A stretch of 64,000 nucleotides of DNA, taken from CAZENU01 sp965222125 (GTDB taxonomy: Bacteria > Chloroflexota > Dehalococcoidia > Lucifugimonadales > CAZENU01). Position numbers and translations under genes: made by a program. Of this stretch, positions 16,044 to 26,200 are shown piece after piece (positions within the stretch are counted from its first letter, which is position 1; every line of letters begins with the position of its first letter). The stretch lies in assembly GCA_965222125.1 (NCBI GenBank), contig CBDCTC010000006.1:1116001-1180000 (forward strand). Reading direction: 5' to 3'. A model generated the notes under the pieces. That model made no database searches. It was given only the letters and a program-made list of their open reading frames with translations, and was not told the origin of the DNA.

Positions 16044-16240
16044 GTGTTTGGCGAGAGCTTCGCCCTGGCGTCGGCGGTCGCGTGGGCCATATCGGGCACG
16101 ATGCTTCTCGGTTCCGGGCCATGTACATCGTCGCCGTCAGGGCGGTGGGCGGCCTGTTGACCGCGCTGGCCGTCGCGGCCGCGTTCGGCGTGGCGGACTC
16201 GCTCGGCACGCTCACGTCATCGTGGTGCTGTCCCTGATCG
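16044..16240 (+). pseudogene. EamA/DMT-type transporter fragment
   Basis: GESFALASAVAWAISGTML resembles the first transmembrane helix of EamA drug/metabolite transporters. After a one-base shift the frame continues RAMYIVAVRAVGGLLTALAV and then closes at about 16238. Only two of about ten helices remain. From there to the IS1182 at 16439 I see no gene. Confidence 0.55.
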
Positions 16241-16438
16241 CATCCGGACTAGGGCCTGTTCACGCTTATCACCCGGAGAGCCAGATCCAGATAGCCTGGG
16301 GGCACTGGAATCCCGGCCACGCGCCCCCGATTCTCCCGGATGTTGTATCTGATTAGTGGTAGCGTTAACACGGACTAGCCGCTATCGTTGGTCACGTCGC
16401 CTTTGTGAAGGCGATGTCCATAGCGCAGTTTTCTCTAG

Positions 16439-18031
16439 CAGCCTGTCCGAGAAACACGGTTGGCGAGTGTTTGGGGGTATGATGGGTCCAGTCCAGTAGC
16501 GGGGAGTCGTTGATGAGCAAAACCTACCTTCCCTACGAACCCGACCAGCAGTTGCTGTTGCCAGCGGCGTTGCAGGAGTGGCTGCCTGACGACCATCTGG
16601 CCTACTTCATATCCGACGTGGTGGACCAGTTGGACATGTCGGAGGTCACCGCTCGCTACGAGCGGGAACGGCGAGGCGGACCGCCGTATCATCCACGGAT
16701 GATGGTCAAGGTGTTGCTCTACGGTTACTGCGTGGGGGTGTCGTCCTCACGCCGCATCGCCCAGCGTCTCCACGAGGACATCCCCTTCAGGGTGTTGGCG
16801 GCGAACAACACACCGGACTTCCGGACCATCTCCGACTTTCGCAAGGATAATGTGGATGCGCTGTCGGGCCTGTTTGTACAGGTACTGGCGTTGTGCCAGC
16901 AGGCGGGGCTGGTGAAGCTGGGGCACGTGGCGCTGGACGGCACGAAGGTCAAGGCCAACGCATCGAAGCATAAGGCGATGAGTTACCAACGGATGAAGGA
17001 GAAGGCAGCGCAGTTGTCGGCGGAGGTAGCGGAGTTGTTGCGACAGGCCCAGGCAGCGGATGATGAGGAAGACCGGCGGTACGGCAAAGACAAGCGTGGA
17101 GATGAGTTGCCGCAGGAGTTGGCCTTTCGAGAGGGTCGGTTGGAGAAGATACGGGAAGCCATGGCGGCGCTGGAAGCCGAGGCGCAGGCGGCTGGCGAAC
17201 GGGCCGAGGCCGAAGGTGGTAAGCACCCGGGGGTGCCCGACGACAAGGCCCAGCGTAACTTCACCGATGCCGAGTCGCGCATCATCCCCGCACCTGGAGG
17301 AAAGGACTTCCTGCAAGCGTACAACTGTCAGGCGGTGGTGGACAGCGCTCACCAGGTGATCGTGGCGGCGCGGGCCACCAACCAGACTTCGGATAAGCAA
17401 CAGGCTGCGGTGATGATGGAGGAGACCATCGACAACGTCGGTGCAGTCCCCAGGGAAGTATCCGCCGATGCTGGCTATTACTCGGCAAAGGCAGTCGAGG
17501 AGCTCTATGCTCTGGGCGGGGACCCGTTCGTCGCGCCGGAGCAGACCCGCCACGGCCGGGTTGTGCCACCCGCGCCCCGAGGTCGCATACCCAGCCATCT
17601 GTCTCCCAAGGACCGGATGCGACGGAAGTTACAGACCAAGCGGGGTCGGCAGCGCTACGCTTTGCGGATGCAAACTGTGGAGCCGGTATTCGGCCAGATC
17701 AAGCAGGGCCGTGGATTCCGGCAGTTCCTGCTGCGGGGACTGGAGAAGGTGAACGGCGAATGGTCGCTGATCTGCACCGGCCACAACCTGCTCAAACTGT
17801 TCCGCTTTGGGGTCAATCTGCACAGGAAAGCACGGGTCGATGGGCCAGCCCAACGCATCAGGACCGAATTACGAGTGGTCCGAGATCATAGAAGGCTCGA
17901 TCTGCCGAGGTAGTGAGCACGGCGCTATTCGCAAAGCTATCTGGCGGCCGGCCGGGGCAACGGCACAATTAGTTGTCGCGATCCATTGTCGCTGACCCGC
18001 AAGCACCGTTAGATAATCCTCGGACGGGCTG
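16439..18031 (+). mobile_element. IS1182-family insertion sequence
   Basis: The terminal repeats CAGCCTGTCCGAGAAA (left) and CAGCCCGTCCGAGGAT (right, complement) are flanked by CTAG at 16435-16438 and 18032-18035. A palindromic 4-bp CTAG target duplication fits the IS1182 group. Removing the IS and one CTAG restores an open frame on the minus strand (see the HTH pseudogene). Confidence 0.82.
16513..17913 (+). CDS. IS1182 family transposase
   Basis: A 466-residue transposase. It has an N-terminal DUF772-type region (YLPYEPDQQLLLP through PPYHPRMMVKVLLYGYCVG) and DFRTISDFRKDN. The DDE core includes D in VALDGTKVKANAS, D in VSADAGYYS and E in QTVEPVFGQIKQGRGFRQF. It is intact and of normal length. 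A TTG at 16510 precedes the ATG used here. Confidence 0.93.
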   Translation: MSKTYLPYEPDQQLLLPAALQEWLPDDHLAYFISDVVDQLDMSEVTARYERERRGGPPYHPRMMVKVLLYGYCVGVSSSRRIAQRLHEDIPFRVLAANNTPDFRTISDFRKDNVDALSGLFVQVLALCQQAGLVKLGHVALDGTKVKANASKHKAMSYQRMKEKAAQLSAEVAELLRQAQAADDEEDRRYGKDKRGDELPQELAFREGRLEKIREAMAALEAEAQAAGERAEAEGGKHPGVPDDKAQRNFTDAESRIIPAPGGKDFLQAYNCQAVVDSAHQVIVAARATNQTSDKQQAAVMMEETIDNVGAVPREVSADAGYYSAKAVEELYALGGDPFVAPEQTRHGRVVPPAPRGRIPSHLSPKDRMRRKLQTKRGRQRYALRMQTVEPVFGQIKQGRGFRQFLLRGLEKVNGEWSLICTGHNLLKLFRFGVNLHRKARVDGPAQRIRTELRVVRDHRRLDLPR

Positions 18032-18137
18032 CTAGGAAGCGCCACAGGGTGTGGGGGGACACGCCGAGGTCCTCGGCTGTCTTCCGCTGTCCATGCCGCC
18101 ACCAGTAGGCGCGCACGTATTGCCGGACCGCCTTCAT
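18032..18137 (-). pseudogene. HTH protein gene interrupted by IS1182
   Basis: From 18137 the minus strand encodes MKAVRQYVRAYWWRHGQRKT then AEDLGVSPHTLWRFL, a helix-turn-helix, and then enters the IS. When the IS and one CTAG are removed, the frame continues on the other side as EKTALWTSPSQRRRDQR and stops at 16382. The original product was a small DNA-binding-like protein of 50-60 residues or more; the true start may lie further upstream. Confidence 0.55.
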
Positions 18138-18356
18138 GAGATCCGTCCGGCCTGTGTCGCGCCGTTCAGCGTCCGCGTTCGTGGATTCGTGGCTACCAAT
18201 CGGATGCTCCAGTTGCCTAATGCACCAACATCCCATTGTGGCGGGTGAATTCGCCGAAGGTAATGCCTTGCAGGACATTGTATTGGAGACGGTTTTGTGG
18301 TATGGGCTGAGCGAAGACCAGGGAGATTGAGACGCGGCGCTGGTTCCGTGAGCGGC

Positions 18357-18569
18357 TCAGCTACCAGCCGCTCTGTCCGATGGCGTCTCCTGTGACGCCG
18401 ACGCAGCCCGGGATGCCTCCTGTCGTAGGTGGACGCGGACTATCATGCGGGCCAGGATGCGCAGCCCGCGCTTCATCTGCTCTCGTTGCTCGGCGGTGTA
18501 CGCCTCCAACGGTCGATTCGGCGACGCAGGGAAGCACGTTGATGGCTTCTTTCTGTCGGCACTTCTCAT
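18357..18569 (-). CDS. Small basic protein, unknown
   Basis: A 70-residue product, MRSADRKKPSTCF through AYTAEQREQMKRGLRILARM and IVRVHLRQEAS. The ATG follows GGAGGA with ideal spacing, which is the best evidence that it is real. A central amphipathic helix is predicted. I do not recognise it. It lies between insertion-sequence debris and the DUF6932 gene, so it could belong to a mobile element. Confidence 0.4.
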   Translation of the reverse strand: MRSADRKKPSTCFPASPNRPLEAYTAEQREQMKRGLRILARMIVRVHLRQEASRAASASQETPSDRAAGS

Positions 18570-19015
18570 CCCGCTCCTCCAGGCAGGTCTCGGCGGGATT
18601 GCACGCTGGCCTCACCGTCGCCGCCGGTCTTCTGGCGTCCGTAGACCAGTCTGCGGGTCTGGAAGAGCGAGCGTTATCCCTGGGAAGGGATTTCATCCAT
18701 GAAGTCGTCCTGGAAGCCATTGCATTCATGCAGTCCCTTCAGGGAAGAACCCCTTGAGGGGCTTCCGTGATGTCAAGGGGCTGGACAGAGAAATGAGCTC
18801 GGCGACAAGTTGCAGATTGGGGCCGTTTCAAAGCTAATGTAGGGGGAATGCCCCGCTGTCGGACGGAAACAGCGAACACTTTTGTCAGGGGCTGGGTGCG
18901 ATGTAAAAGCAAGTTGCAGCAAGTTGTATGAGGGGGCGGGACGGGTGGAATCGGGTGAGCGGATCGTGGCTGGAGAGGCACTTATTGACAATCTTCGTTA
19001 CACAATAGTATTGTT
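18570..19015. other. Intergenic stretch without a recognised gene
   Basis: No frame here combines a start, a binding site and protein-like composition. Minus-strand fragments such as LFQTRRLVYGRQKTGG are broken by stops, suggesting decayed coding sequence. An A+T-rich segment near 18985-19020 (CACAATAGTATTGTTGTG is an inverted repeat) probably holds the promoter or operator of the DUF6932-XRE pair. Confidence 0.4.
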
Positions 19016-19021
19016 GTGTAT

Positions 19022-19441
19022 ATGATACCCCAGTTCAGTGCATACGGACTTCTTCCGCCGGGCGTCCATTGGGCTGACTGGGAGGAGGTAACGGACAGAT
19101 TCGGGAACAACCCATGGAGACAGCGCCTCATGACAGAGTTCAGGACTGCTATAGGGAACCTGAAGGATGCTGGGTGCCGGACCGTCTATCTCAACGGGAG
19201 CTTCGTGACGAACAAGACCCATCCCAACGACTATGACGCCTGTTGGGAGGAGGCTGGCGTCGATCCGACGGCCCTCGACCCTGTGCTCCTGACCTTCGAC
19301 TTGGGAAGGGCTGCGCAGAAGGCCAAGTACCCGGGGGAGCTCTTTCCCGCGTCAGTCATCGCCGATGCGGACGGCCTGTCGTTCCTGGAGTTTTCCAGAC
19401 AGACAAGGAAACCGGAAGCCCCAAGGGGATCATCGCCATAG
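19022..19441 (+). CDS. DUF6932 family protein, 3' end frameshifted
   Basis: The product opens MIPQFSAYGLLPPGVHWADW, continues with CRTVYLNGSFVTNKTHPNDY and DACWEEAGVD, and has GRAAQKAKYPGELFPAS. This is the nucleotidyltransferase-like DUF6932 family, often adjacent to HTH genes. After FLEF the frame goes wrong: four T's occur where five would continue FQTDKETGSPKGIIAIELGG. The restored stop would be TGA at 19459-19461, overlapping the XRE gene start. One missing T therefore separates an intact coupled pair from what is seen. Confidence 0.7.
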   Translation: MIPQFSAYGLLPPGVHWADWEEVTDRFGNNPWRQRLMTEFRTAIGNLKDAGCRTVYLNGSFVTNKTHPNDYDACWEEAGVDPTALDPVLLTFDLGRAAQKAKYPGELFPASVIADADGLSFLEFSRQTRKPEAPRGSSP

Positions 19442-19457
19442 AGCTGGGAGGCCTTGC

Positions 19458-19901
19458 ATGATCAAGAACGAACGGCAGTACCGGATTACGAAGAATCAAG
19501 CGGACCGATTCTCGCAGACACTGGACAGCCTCAGACGGCGCTCCATGGAGGCGAGGGAAGCGGTGCACCCCCTGATCGCCAAGGCGCAGGAGGACGCGCT
19601 GAGGAGCCAGTTGTCAGACCTTGAGGAGCAGCTGCGTGAGTATGAATCCCTGAAAGCCGGCAACTTCGAGATAGAGGACCTGAATGTGGTTGCGGAGTTG
19701 CCGACTGCTTTGATCAAGGCGCGCATCGCTCAGGGCTTGAGCCAGAAGGAGCTGGCCGAGCGGCTGAAGCTCAAGGAGCAGCAGATTCAGCGGTACGAGG
19801 CGACAGACTACGCCTCCGCGAGCCTGGCGCGCATCAAGGAAGTCGTCAGCGCCCTGGGGGTGGAGGCAATCAATCCAGCTTCGGCAGCGGGTTCCCGTTG
19901 A
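19458..19901 (+). CDS. XRE-family HTH regulator or antitoxin
   Basis: A 147-residue protein with an N-terminal coiled-coil-like region (SLRRRSMEAREAV, then LRSQLSDLEEQLREYESL) and a C-terminal XRE HTH (ARIAQGLSQKELAERL, LKEQQIQRYE). The ATG lies at the end of the restored DUF6932 frame, so the pair was translationally coupled. By analogy with similar pairs it may be the antitoxin or repressor of DUF6932. This is inference. Confidence 0.75.
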   Translation: MIKNERQYRITKNQADRFSQTLDSLRRRSMEAREAVHPLIAKAQEDALRSQLSDLEEQLREYESLKAGNFEIEDLNVVAELPTALIKARIAQGLSQKELAERLKLKEQQIQRYEATDYASASLARIKEVVSALGVEAINPASAAGSR

Positions 19902-19941
19902 GCACGCCTCCAGGAATTCTTGCAAACGGACGCTATCAGTA

Positions 19942-20669
19942 ATGACTGCTAGGCAGAACGATCCTGAGACCGTACGCGAGGAAGGCATTAACGTCCTCCT
20001 CGAGCAGTCTCTGCGCGGCCACGGCCTGAAGGCGAGAGCGGAGCGCCGAAGCCGGAGAGGGGCGCCCGATGTCCTCGTCGAGCTGAGAAGCGGCGACTTG
20101 GTGGTCCTGGAATGCAAATGGGAGGGCTCTGCCGGTCTCTTGGAAAGCCATCTCGACGAACGACTGAAGTCCTTCCCCGAAGCGCTGGGGTTGGTCGGCG
20201 TTCTCTACCCGGACGGCCTTCGGTATGAAGAGGACACACACGCAGGCCTTGAGGCCGCTACGGACCTCCAGTGGGACTGCATGGCTCGCGTGGAACAGCG
20301 ATTCCGGAGCGGCACATCCGCAAAGGGTCGGCGGCAGACCTTGCGGACCAGTTGCGCAACCTGCCGTTGGAGCTGGAAGGCGTGGACAGGGTGGCGGCTG
20401 CCGCCGGCGCAGTTGGATACGCGCTGGAACAGTCGGCGAAGCAACTCAACAAACACGCCCGGCTATCCCGGCGCATCGCGGACATTATCGCCCGCAGCGA
20501 CCAGGAGAAGGACCGCGCCGCTGCCCTCCGCATCGGATGTTTGGTGCTCTTCAACGCCCTCGCCTTCCATGACCGCCTCGCTGCCGCCAATGAAGAGGTT
20601 CCGACGGTCAACGAGGCCTTGGGCAAGGGCATCGCCAGGCTGCGCGATACGTGGCGTTACATCTGCTGA
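19942..20669 (+). pseudogene. PD-(D/E)xK nuclease-like N-terminus of a restriction-type gene, frameshifted and cut by IS21
   Basis: The first frame (from 19942) gives VREEGINVLLEQSLRGHGLK and GAPDVLVELRSGDLVVLECKWEG, a D...ExK nuclease-like core. At about 20275 the frame shifts to one encoding LHGSRGTAIPERH, DLADQLRNLPLELEGVDRVA and RIADIIARSDQEKDRAAALR. That frame ends in DTWRYIC at the left end of the IS21 element. The long helical second part is typical of the linker before an N6-methylase or helicase domain, but those domains are absent. It is probably the front of a destroyed defence gene. Confidence 0.55.
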
Positions 20670-20732
20670 ACAACGACAACGATTTTTGCCGGTCCGTAGA
20701 TAAGGATGGTCTGGTACCCGGGAGGTGCCAGA

Positions 20733-22220
20733 TTGGTCACGGATCAACAGGTAGTTGTACTGAGGCAGAAGTTGATGGAAGGCAAGACACAGCAGGCAGC
20801 GGCGGCGTCAGCGGCCATGAGCGAGAGATCGGCAAGGAAGTGGCAGCGGGGATCGCTGCCGTCGGACAGCAAGAAGGCCAGGCGGAGATGGAGAAGCAGA
20901 CCGGACCCGTTCGCGGACGTGTGGGAGAGCGGTGTCGTGCCGCTGCTGCGGACCGATCCCGACGGTGAGCTGAGTGCGACAACCATCTTGGAGTGGCTTG
21001 ACGAACGATACCCGGGCAGGTTCGGCAGGTCCCAGCTGAGGACGCTCCAACACCGGACCAGAGACTATAGAGTCCTTGATGGCCCGGATCGTGAGGTGTA
21101 GTTTCAGCAGGACCATCCACCTGTCCGCGAGGCGCAGGTGGACTTCACCCACTGCACGGAACTGGGAGTCACCATAGGTGGCGAGCCCTTCAGACACCTG
21201 CTGTTCCACCTGGTGCTGAGCCACTCCGGCTGGCGCTACGCGGAGGTATGCTTCGGAGAGACGTTCGGGGCGCTGGTGCAGGGACTGCAGGGAGCGCTGT
21301 GGGAGCTGGGAGGCGTACCCAGGGTGGTGCGCACCGACAACCTGTCGGCGGCCACACACGACCTGAAGAACAGCAGTGGCCGTGCCGTGAACGCCAGGTA
21401 CGAGGCTGTCCTGACCCACTACGGGGTGGAGTCCACCAGGATCAACCCACGCTGCTCGCACGAGAACGGCGTTGTAGAGCAGGGACACAGACGTCTGAAG
21501 AACGCCTTGGACCAGGCGCTGATCCTCAGGGGCAGCCGCGACTTCGAGTCCGAGGACGAGTACAGACAGTTCGTCAGAGGAGTCGTCGATCGGCGAAACA
21601 GGCTGGTGGACTCGAAGCTCAAGGCGGAGCGTCGTCACCTGAGGCCGCTTCCGCCGGCTCCGGTCCCGGAGTACGCCAACTACCGTTGCAGGGTGCGCAG
21701 GTGGAGCACGATCAGGGTGGCTAACAGGACATACTCGGTGCCATCACGGCTGATCGGCATGGAGGTGGACGTCCGGGTGTACGCAGACCACATCGAGGTG
21801 TACTACAAGTGCCACCTCGTCGAGAGCATGGAGCGGATACACGGCGCCGGCGAGGCTCACATCGACTACCGAGACATCATAGGGTCGCTAGTGCGCAAGC
21901 CGGGAGCGTTCGCACGCTACCGCTTCAGGGAGCAGATGTTCCCCACGCAGACGTTCAGGCTGGCGTACGACGCACTGTGTGGTTGGAGGGGCGAACGTGC
22001 CGACGTAGAGTACGTTCGCATCCTGCACCTGGCCGCGACAACCATGGAGTCCAAGGTGGACGAGGTGCTCAGGAGACTGCTTGAGTCGGGACTGAGCTTC
22101 GACTACGCGATGGTGCGCAGACTGTCTGCGCCGGCGCCCCCACTGGTACCAGACCTGAAGCTGTCAGGAACGGTGGACCTCGGCCTGTACGACCGGCTGC
22201 TGGTGGGAGGTGCACGATGA
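20733..22220 (+). pseudogene. istA: IstA transposase with an in-frame amber stop
   Basis: From a TTG at 20733 (GGGAGGTG upstream) the frame encodes VTDQQVVVLRQKLMEGKTQ and an HTH, and stops with TAG at 21099-21101 after GPDREV. The same frame continues FQQDHPPVREAQVDFTHC through the rve core (D in VDFTHC, D in VVRTDNLSA, E in CSHENGVVEQGH) to 22220. A sense codon therefore appears to have become TAG. A GTG at 21138 could restart translation, but the product would lack the DNA-binding part. Confidence 0.75.
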
Positions 22221-23006
22221 TCGCAGACACAGGTGCACCGAGCGCGGTGGCGGAACGTGTCAGGGAGCTGTGCAGGCAGTTCAAGCTGCCCACACTGGCG
22301 GCGGAGACCGTCGGGAGGTTCAATGAGGCCGGACATGCCGACGCCCTCGTCACCCTTTTAGAGGTGATGGAGCAGGAGGCAGAGGACAGGCGGATCAGGC
22401 GGGTGGACCGTCCGAGGAGAACGTCGAAGCTGCCGGCCGGCAAGACCTGGGGGACCTTCGAGCACGACAGGACTCCGGTGCAACTGAGACAGCAGCTCGA
22501 GAGACTCGGTGAGGGGGACTTCGCAGATCGCGGTGTCAATGTTCTGGCGTTCGGGATGCCGGGCACCGGCAAGACCCACGCGATGTGCGCCATAGGTCAC
22601 AGGCTTGTGGAGTCAGGCCGTTCTGTGCTGTTCATCCCCAGCATACCGCCTGGTGCAGGATATGCTGGCCGCCAAGAGGGATCTTGAGTTGCCACGGATG
22701 CTCAGGAAGCTGGACAACTTCGACCTGCTGGTGATCGACGACCTGGGCTATCTGCCGCGGGGAGCCGAGGAGTCCGAGGTGCTGTTCACGCTGATAGCTG
22801 AGCGTTACGAACGCCGATCTCTGGGGATCACCTCGAACCTGGTGTTCAGTGAGTGGGAGAAGGTGTTCGCAAACCCTATGGCGACCGCGGCGGCGATAGA
22901 CAGGATCGTTCACCACTCCGTGATCCTGGAGTTCGACCTGCCAAGCTATAGGACAAACGAGGCCCAGAATCGTCACTTAGAGCAGAAGTCAGACCGGCAA
23001 AAATGA
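22217..23006 (+). pseudogene. istB: IstB ATPase, frameshifted
   Basis: The start overlaps the istA stop (ATGA). Walker A is GMPGTGKTH and Walker B LLVIDDLGYL. The frame breaks near 22642, where one extra A separates SGRSVLFIP from AYRLVQDMLAAKRDLELPR. The second half continues in another frame to 23006. IstB is the helper ATPase of IS21 transposition. With both genes broken this copy is unlikely to move on its own. Confidence 0.75.
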
Positions 23007-23046
23007 TTGTCGCGCGACCGGCAAGAATGGTTGACGCCGATCAACC

Positions 23047-23075
23047 GGTTTCCCCGCACACGCGGGGATAGACCG
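23047..23075 (+). CRISPR. Orphan type I-E-like CRISPR repeat (single unit)
   Basis: A 29-nt unit has the type I-E layout: TTTCCCCGC, a short loop, GCGGGGAT, then GACCG. It translates to FPRTRGDRP, the peptide commonly produced by annotating I-E repeats as protein. No second copy lies at the expected 61-nt spacing, so this is a remnant and not an array. It begins about 10 nt past the IS21 right end. The rest of the stretch to 23298 holds a hairpin at about 23119-23145 and no gene. Confidence 0.5.
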
Positions 23076-23298
23076 GGCAATCCGGCCTTTGCGCTGCAGA
23101 TTCGTCGGAGCTACGGACGGCGCGGGGTGCGCCAGAGCGCAACCCCGTTGCCCCAAGACGCAGTCGTAGTACCCGCCCGAGAACTGCTCAGCGCCGTGTT
23201 CTTGGAACCAGCAGGCGCGGCATAGCGCCGAGGCCACATCGCCCCGCCGTCCGCTGTGTTAGGCAGACGGAGCGCAGCGGCAACTCGTCGTCGCCGGG

Positions 23299-26200
23299 CT
23301 ACTCGTAGCGCAGGGCTTCGGCTGGGTAGGTCCTGGACGCCTGCCTTGCCGGCAGGTACGTCGCTAGTACGGAGAAGCCGTAGGTGACCGCCAGGATGAA
23401 GCCGATCTCGATCCAGGGGACGGTGAACGACAGGGTCTCGACGCCCTCTTCCGACGTGATGCCGGTGAACGCCTGCCAGGCCAGGATGATCCCAAGGACC
23501 GCTCCGAGCAGCGTGCCCAGCAGCGATACGAAAGACGACTCTATCAGGAAGCTGAGCAGGACCATCCTGCGGCGGTACCCGATGGCTCGAAGGACGCCGA
23601 TCTGCTGGCGGCGCTCGACCACGGCCCGGGTGCTGACGATCCCCAAAGCGGCGATGCCGACGAGCAGCCCCAGCGCCATGAAGCCGGTGAAGAGGCGGCC
23701 GAAGGCCCTGCCGGCCCCGGCCTCTCTCTCCAGCTCCTCCGCACCGACGACGCTGGACATCCCGTGCTCCAGGAACGCCGACTCGATCCCTTTGCTGATC
23801 GTCGGAGCGTCGACGCCGTCCGCCAAACGGAAGCGGTAGCTGGTGATCGGCACCGGGAAGGGCGCGGCGTCGTCCAGGACCCTCTTCGAGGTCATGATCG
23901 AGCCGGAGCTCCTGTGCAGCCGGTCCATGACGCCGATCACCGTCAGCGTGACGACCTCGCGGGTGGTGGGCTCGCGCACCTCCAGCTGCACCGGCTCCAT
24001 GCCGTCGTCGTTGTAGTAGACGTCCTGCAGGACGGGCTGGAACTCCTGATTGACCTGCGCGTTCTCGTCCGACTTGAGCAGGTAGCCGCCGACGACGGCC
24101 AGATTCGGATTGTCGATCAGCGCCTGCCAGACGTCACGGTCGGTGTCCCCGTATCCCTCGGCGATCAGCTTGAAGGTGAACCCGGTGGCGCCGAGATAGG
24201 CGTCGTCCGCTCCGACCAGCTGGGTGCCCTCCCAGGCCTGGCTCTCCCCGCCGACCTGACGCGCCTGCGCTCCGAGAGACGTGAAGCCGCCGATCGCCTC
24301 GAAGTCCTCGATTCTGAGATCGGGGTGGTCGACGATCCGCTGGCGTATGTCTTCTATCGGCGTGTTGGCGTTGACCCTGCCGTCCACCTCCCAGCCGCCG
24401 AGAACGTCGTCGGGGTCGCTGAACTGGCCGCTGAAGATGTTCGTCAGTATGGACATCACCATCAGGGTGAAGATGACGAGCGCGAACATGGCGAGCGTGA
24501 GGCCGGTGCGGACCTTGTTGCTGAGCGGATAGGCTACGGCGGTCACCAGCACGGGGCGCAGTACCCCGGCGCGTCCTGTTGCCGCCGTGAGCGCGCCCAG
24601 GAGCAGGTCGGCGTTGTACATGATCGTCCAGACCGCGGCGGCGACCATGAACACCCCGGAGACGAACATCATCTCGAAGTTGGATTCCAGCTCCGCGATC
24701 AGATCCGGCCACGGATCGGCGGGCATGACCCAGAAGGCCAGCATCAGCACGCCCAGGAACGTGAAGGCCAGCCGGTCCACGATGTCTGCCCTCGGCTCGA
24801 CCCGGCCCCGGAAGAACGGGATCAGCATCGCGGCGCCCGCGGCGGCCAGCCCGACCGCGACGGCGATGGCCAGCGCGTCGCGCAGAGTGACGAAGTAGGC
24901 CAGCATGGCTGTCCCGCCGACCAGGAGGACGGCGCCGAAGCCCTCCAGCCTCATGCCCCGCCCGGCGAGCACGCGCAGGAACAGGCCGAGGCCGATGATC
25001 GCCAGCGACGCGCCGGCCGTGAACACAGCCGCCCGCTCCACGCCCCATATTCCGTACGCGGCGAGCCCGGCGCCGGCGAGCAGCGTAAGCCATCCCGCCA
25101 GCAGGTAGGGCCAGACGAACCGGAGGACCGCGAAGACGACGTCCGCGATCCAGAAGACGGGGAAGACCCAGACCAGTCCCAGCAGCGTGTAGCCGGCGAA
25201 CCGGCCGAAGCGCAAACGGCGCAGGGCGGAGATGCCGCGCCACAGGAAGATCCCGGGGCGGACGAGCGACCGCAGCAGCACCGCGCTCCGATGCCGGAGC
25301 GTCGCCCGGCTGGCGACCTCGACGGCCTCGGGGATGTTTCTGACGGCGGCGACGATGTTGAGGCGGCTCACCCTGTACGCCGAGCCGGCCACAGTGGCGA
25401 CCGTGATGACCATGCCGAGGCAGTACGAGACGACGATGGTCCTGGGCGCGAAGTGGATGGTGAGGCTGAAGCTGTCGTCGAAGGAGGCGAACACGCGGTT
25501 GATGACGAAAATCATCACCGCGCTAACGGCCAGACCCAGGGCGACTCCCACCGCGGCGGACACCAGCGCGTAGGCGGTGCCCTCGAAGGTGAACATCTTG
25601 ACCAGGTGGTTCCGCTTGGCTCCGATCGCCCTGGCCATGCCCATCTCGGGGCGCCGCGCGGACGCGAGCATGATGAAGATGAGGAAGATCAGCAGGGCCC
25701 CGACCGCGATGGAGAAGAGCGACATCACCAGGAAGAAGGTCGTCACGAAGCTCCCCGCCTGGTCGGCTGATTCGAGCAGGTTGCGCTTGAACTCGATGAC
25801 GCGAAACTCGGAGAGCTCCTCGAACAGGGTCAGGGCCTCTCTCCGTACGTCCCCGAGCTCTTCGTCGTCCAGGGCGGCGGTGAGCTCGGTCACGACGTCT
25901 TCGTCGGACAGCAGGCTGTTCAGCTCGGCGGTGAATTCGTCCTTCGCGAGCTCGCCTCGCAGCTCGGCCATGTCGGACCTGAGCTCGTCGGACATATCCT
26001 CTTCCCTGGCCTGAATCGCGGCGACGACGGCATCCTGCCGCAGGAGCTCCTTCAGCCGCGAAGCGACGGCGCGGTCGTTGAACAGGCCCCGCAGCTCCTT
26101 GGTCACCTCCTTGCTGTGCTCGACGCCTCCGAGCGTGTCGCCCGCGTTGGAGACGATGATGGTGTTGATCTCGCCCTCGCGACCGAATATTTCCTGGACC

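Larger units (their letters stand above)
20668..23036 (+). mobile_element. IS21-family element, degenerate
   Basis: The ends carry repeats around ATTTTTGCCGGTC: left about 20680-20700, and on the right two complement copies at about 22988-23008 and 23015-23035. Multiple terminal repeats are normal for IS21. It contains istA and istB, both broken. No target duplication is evident: the left flank is a truncated nuclease gene and the right flank a CRISPR repeat, suggesting a deletion beside the element. Confidence 0.7.

Noticed and set aside
23764..25770. A 668-codon open frame on the plus strand inside the ABC permease
   Set aside because: It is antisense to a well-supported FtsX permease. Its Arg/Asp/Gly/His-rich composition is typical of a GC-rich shadow frame, and it has no recognisable domain.
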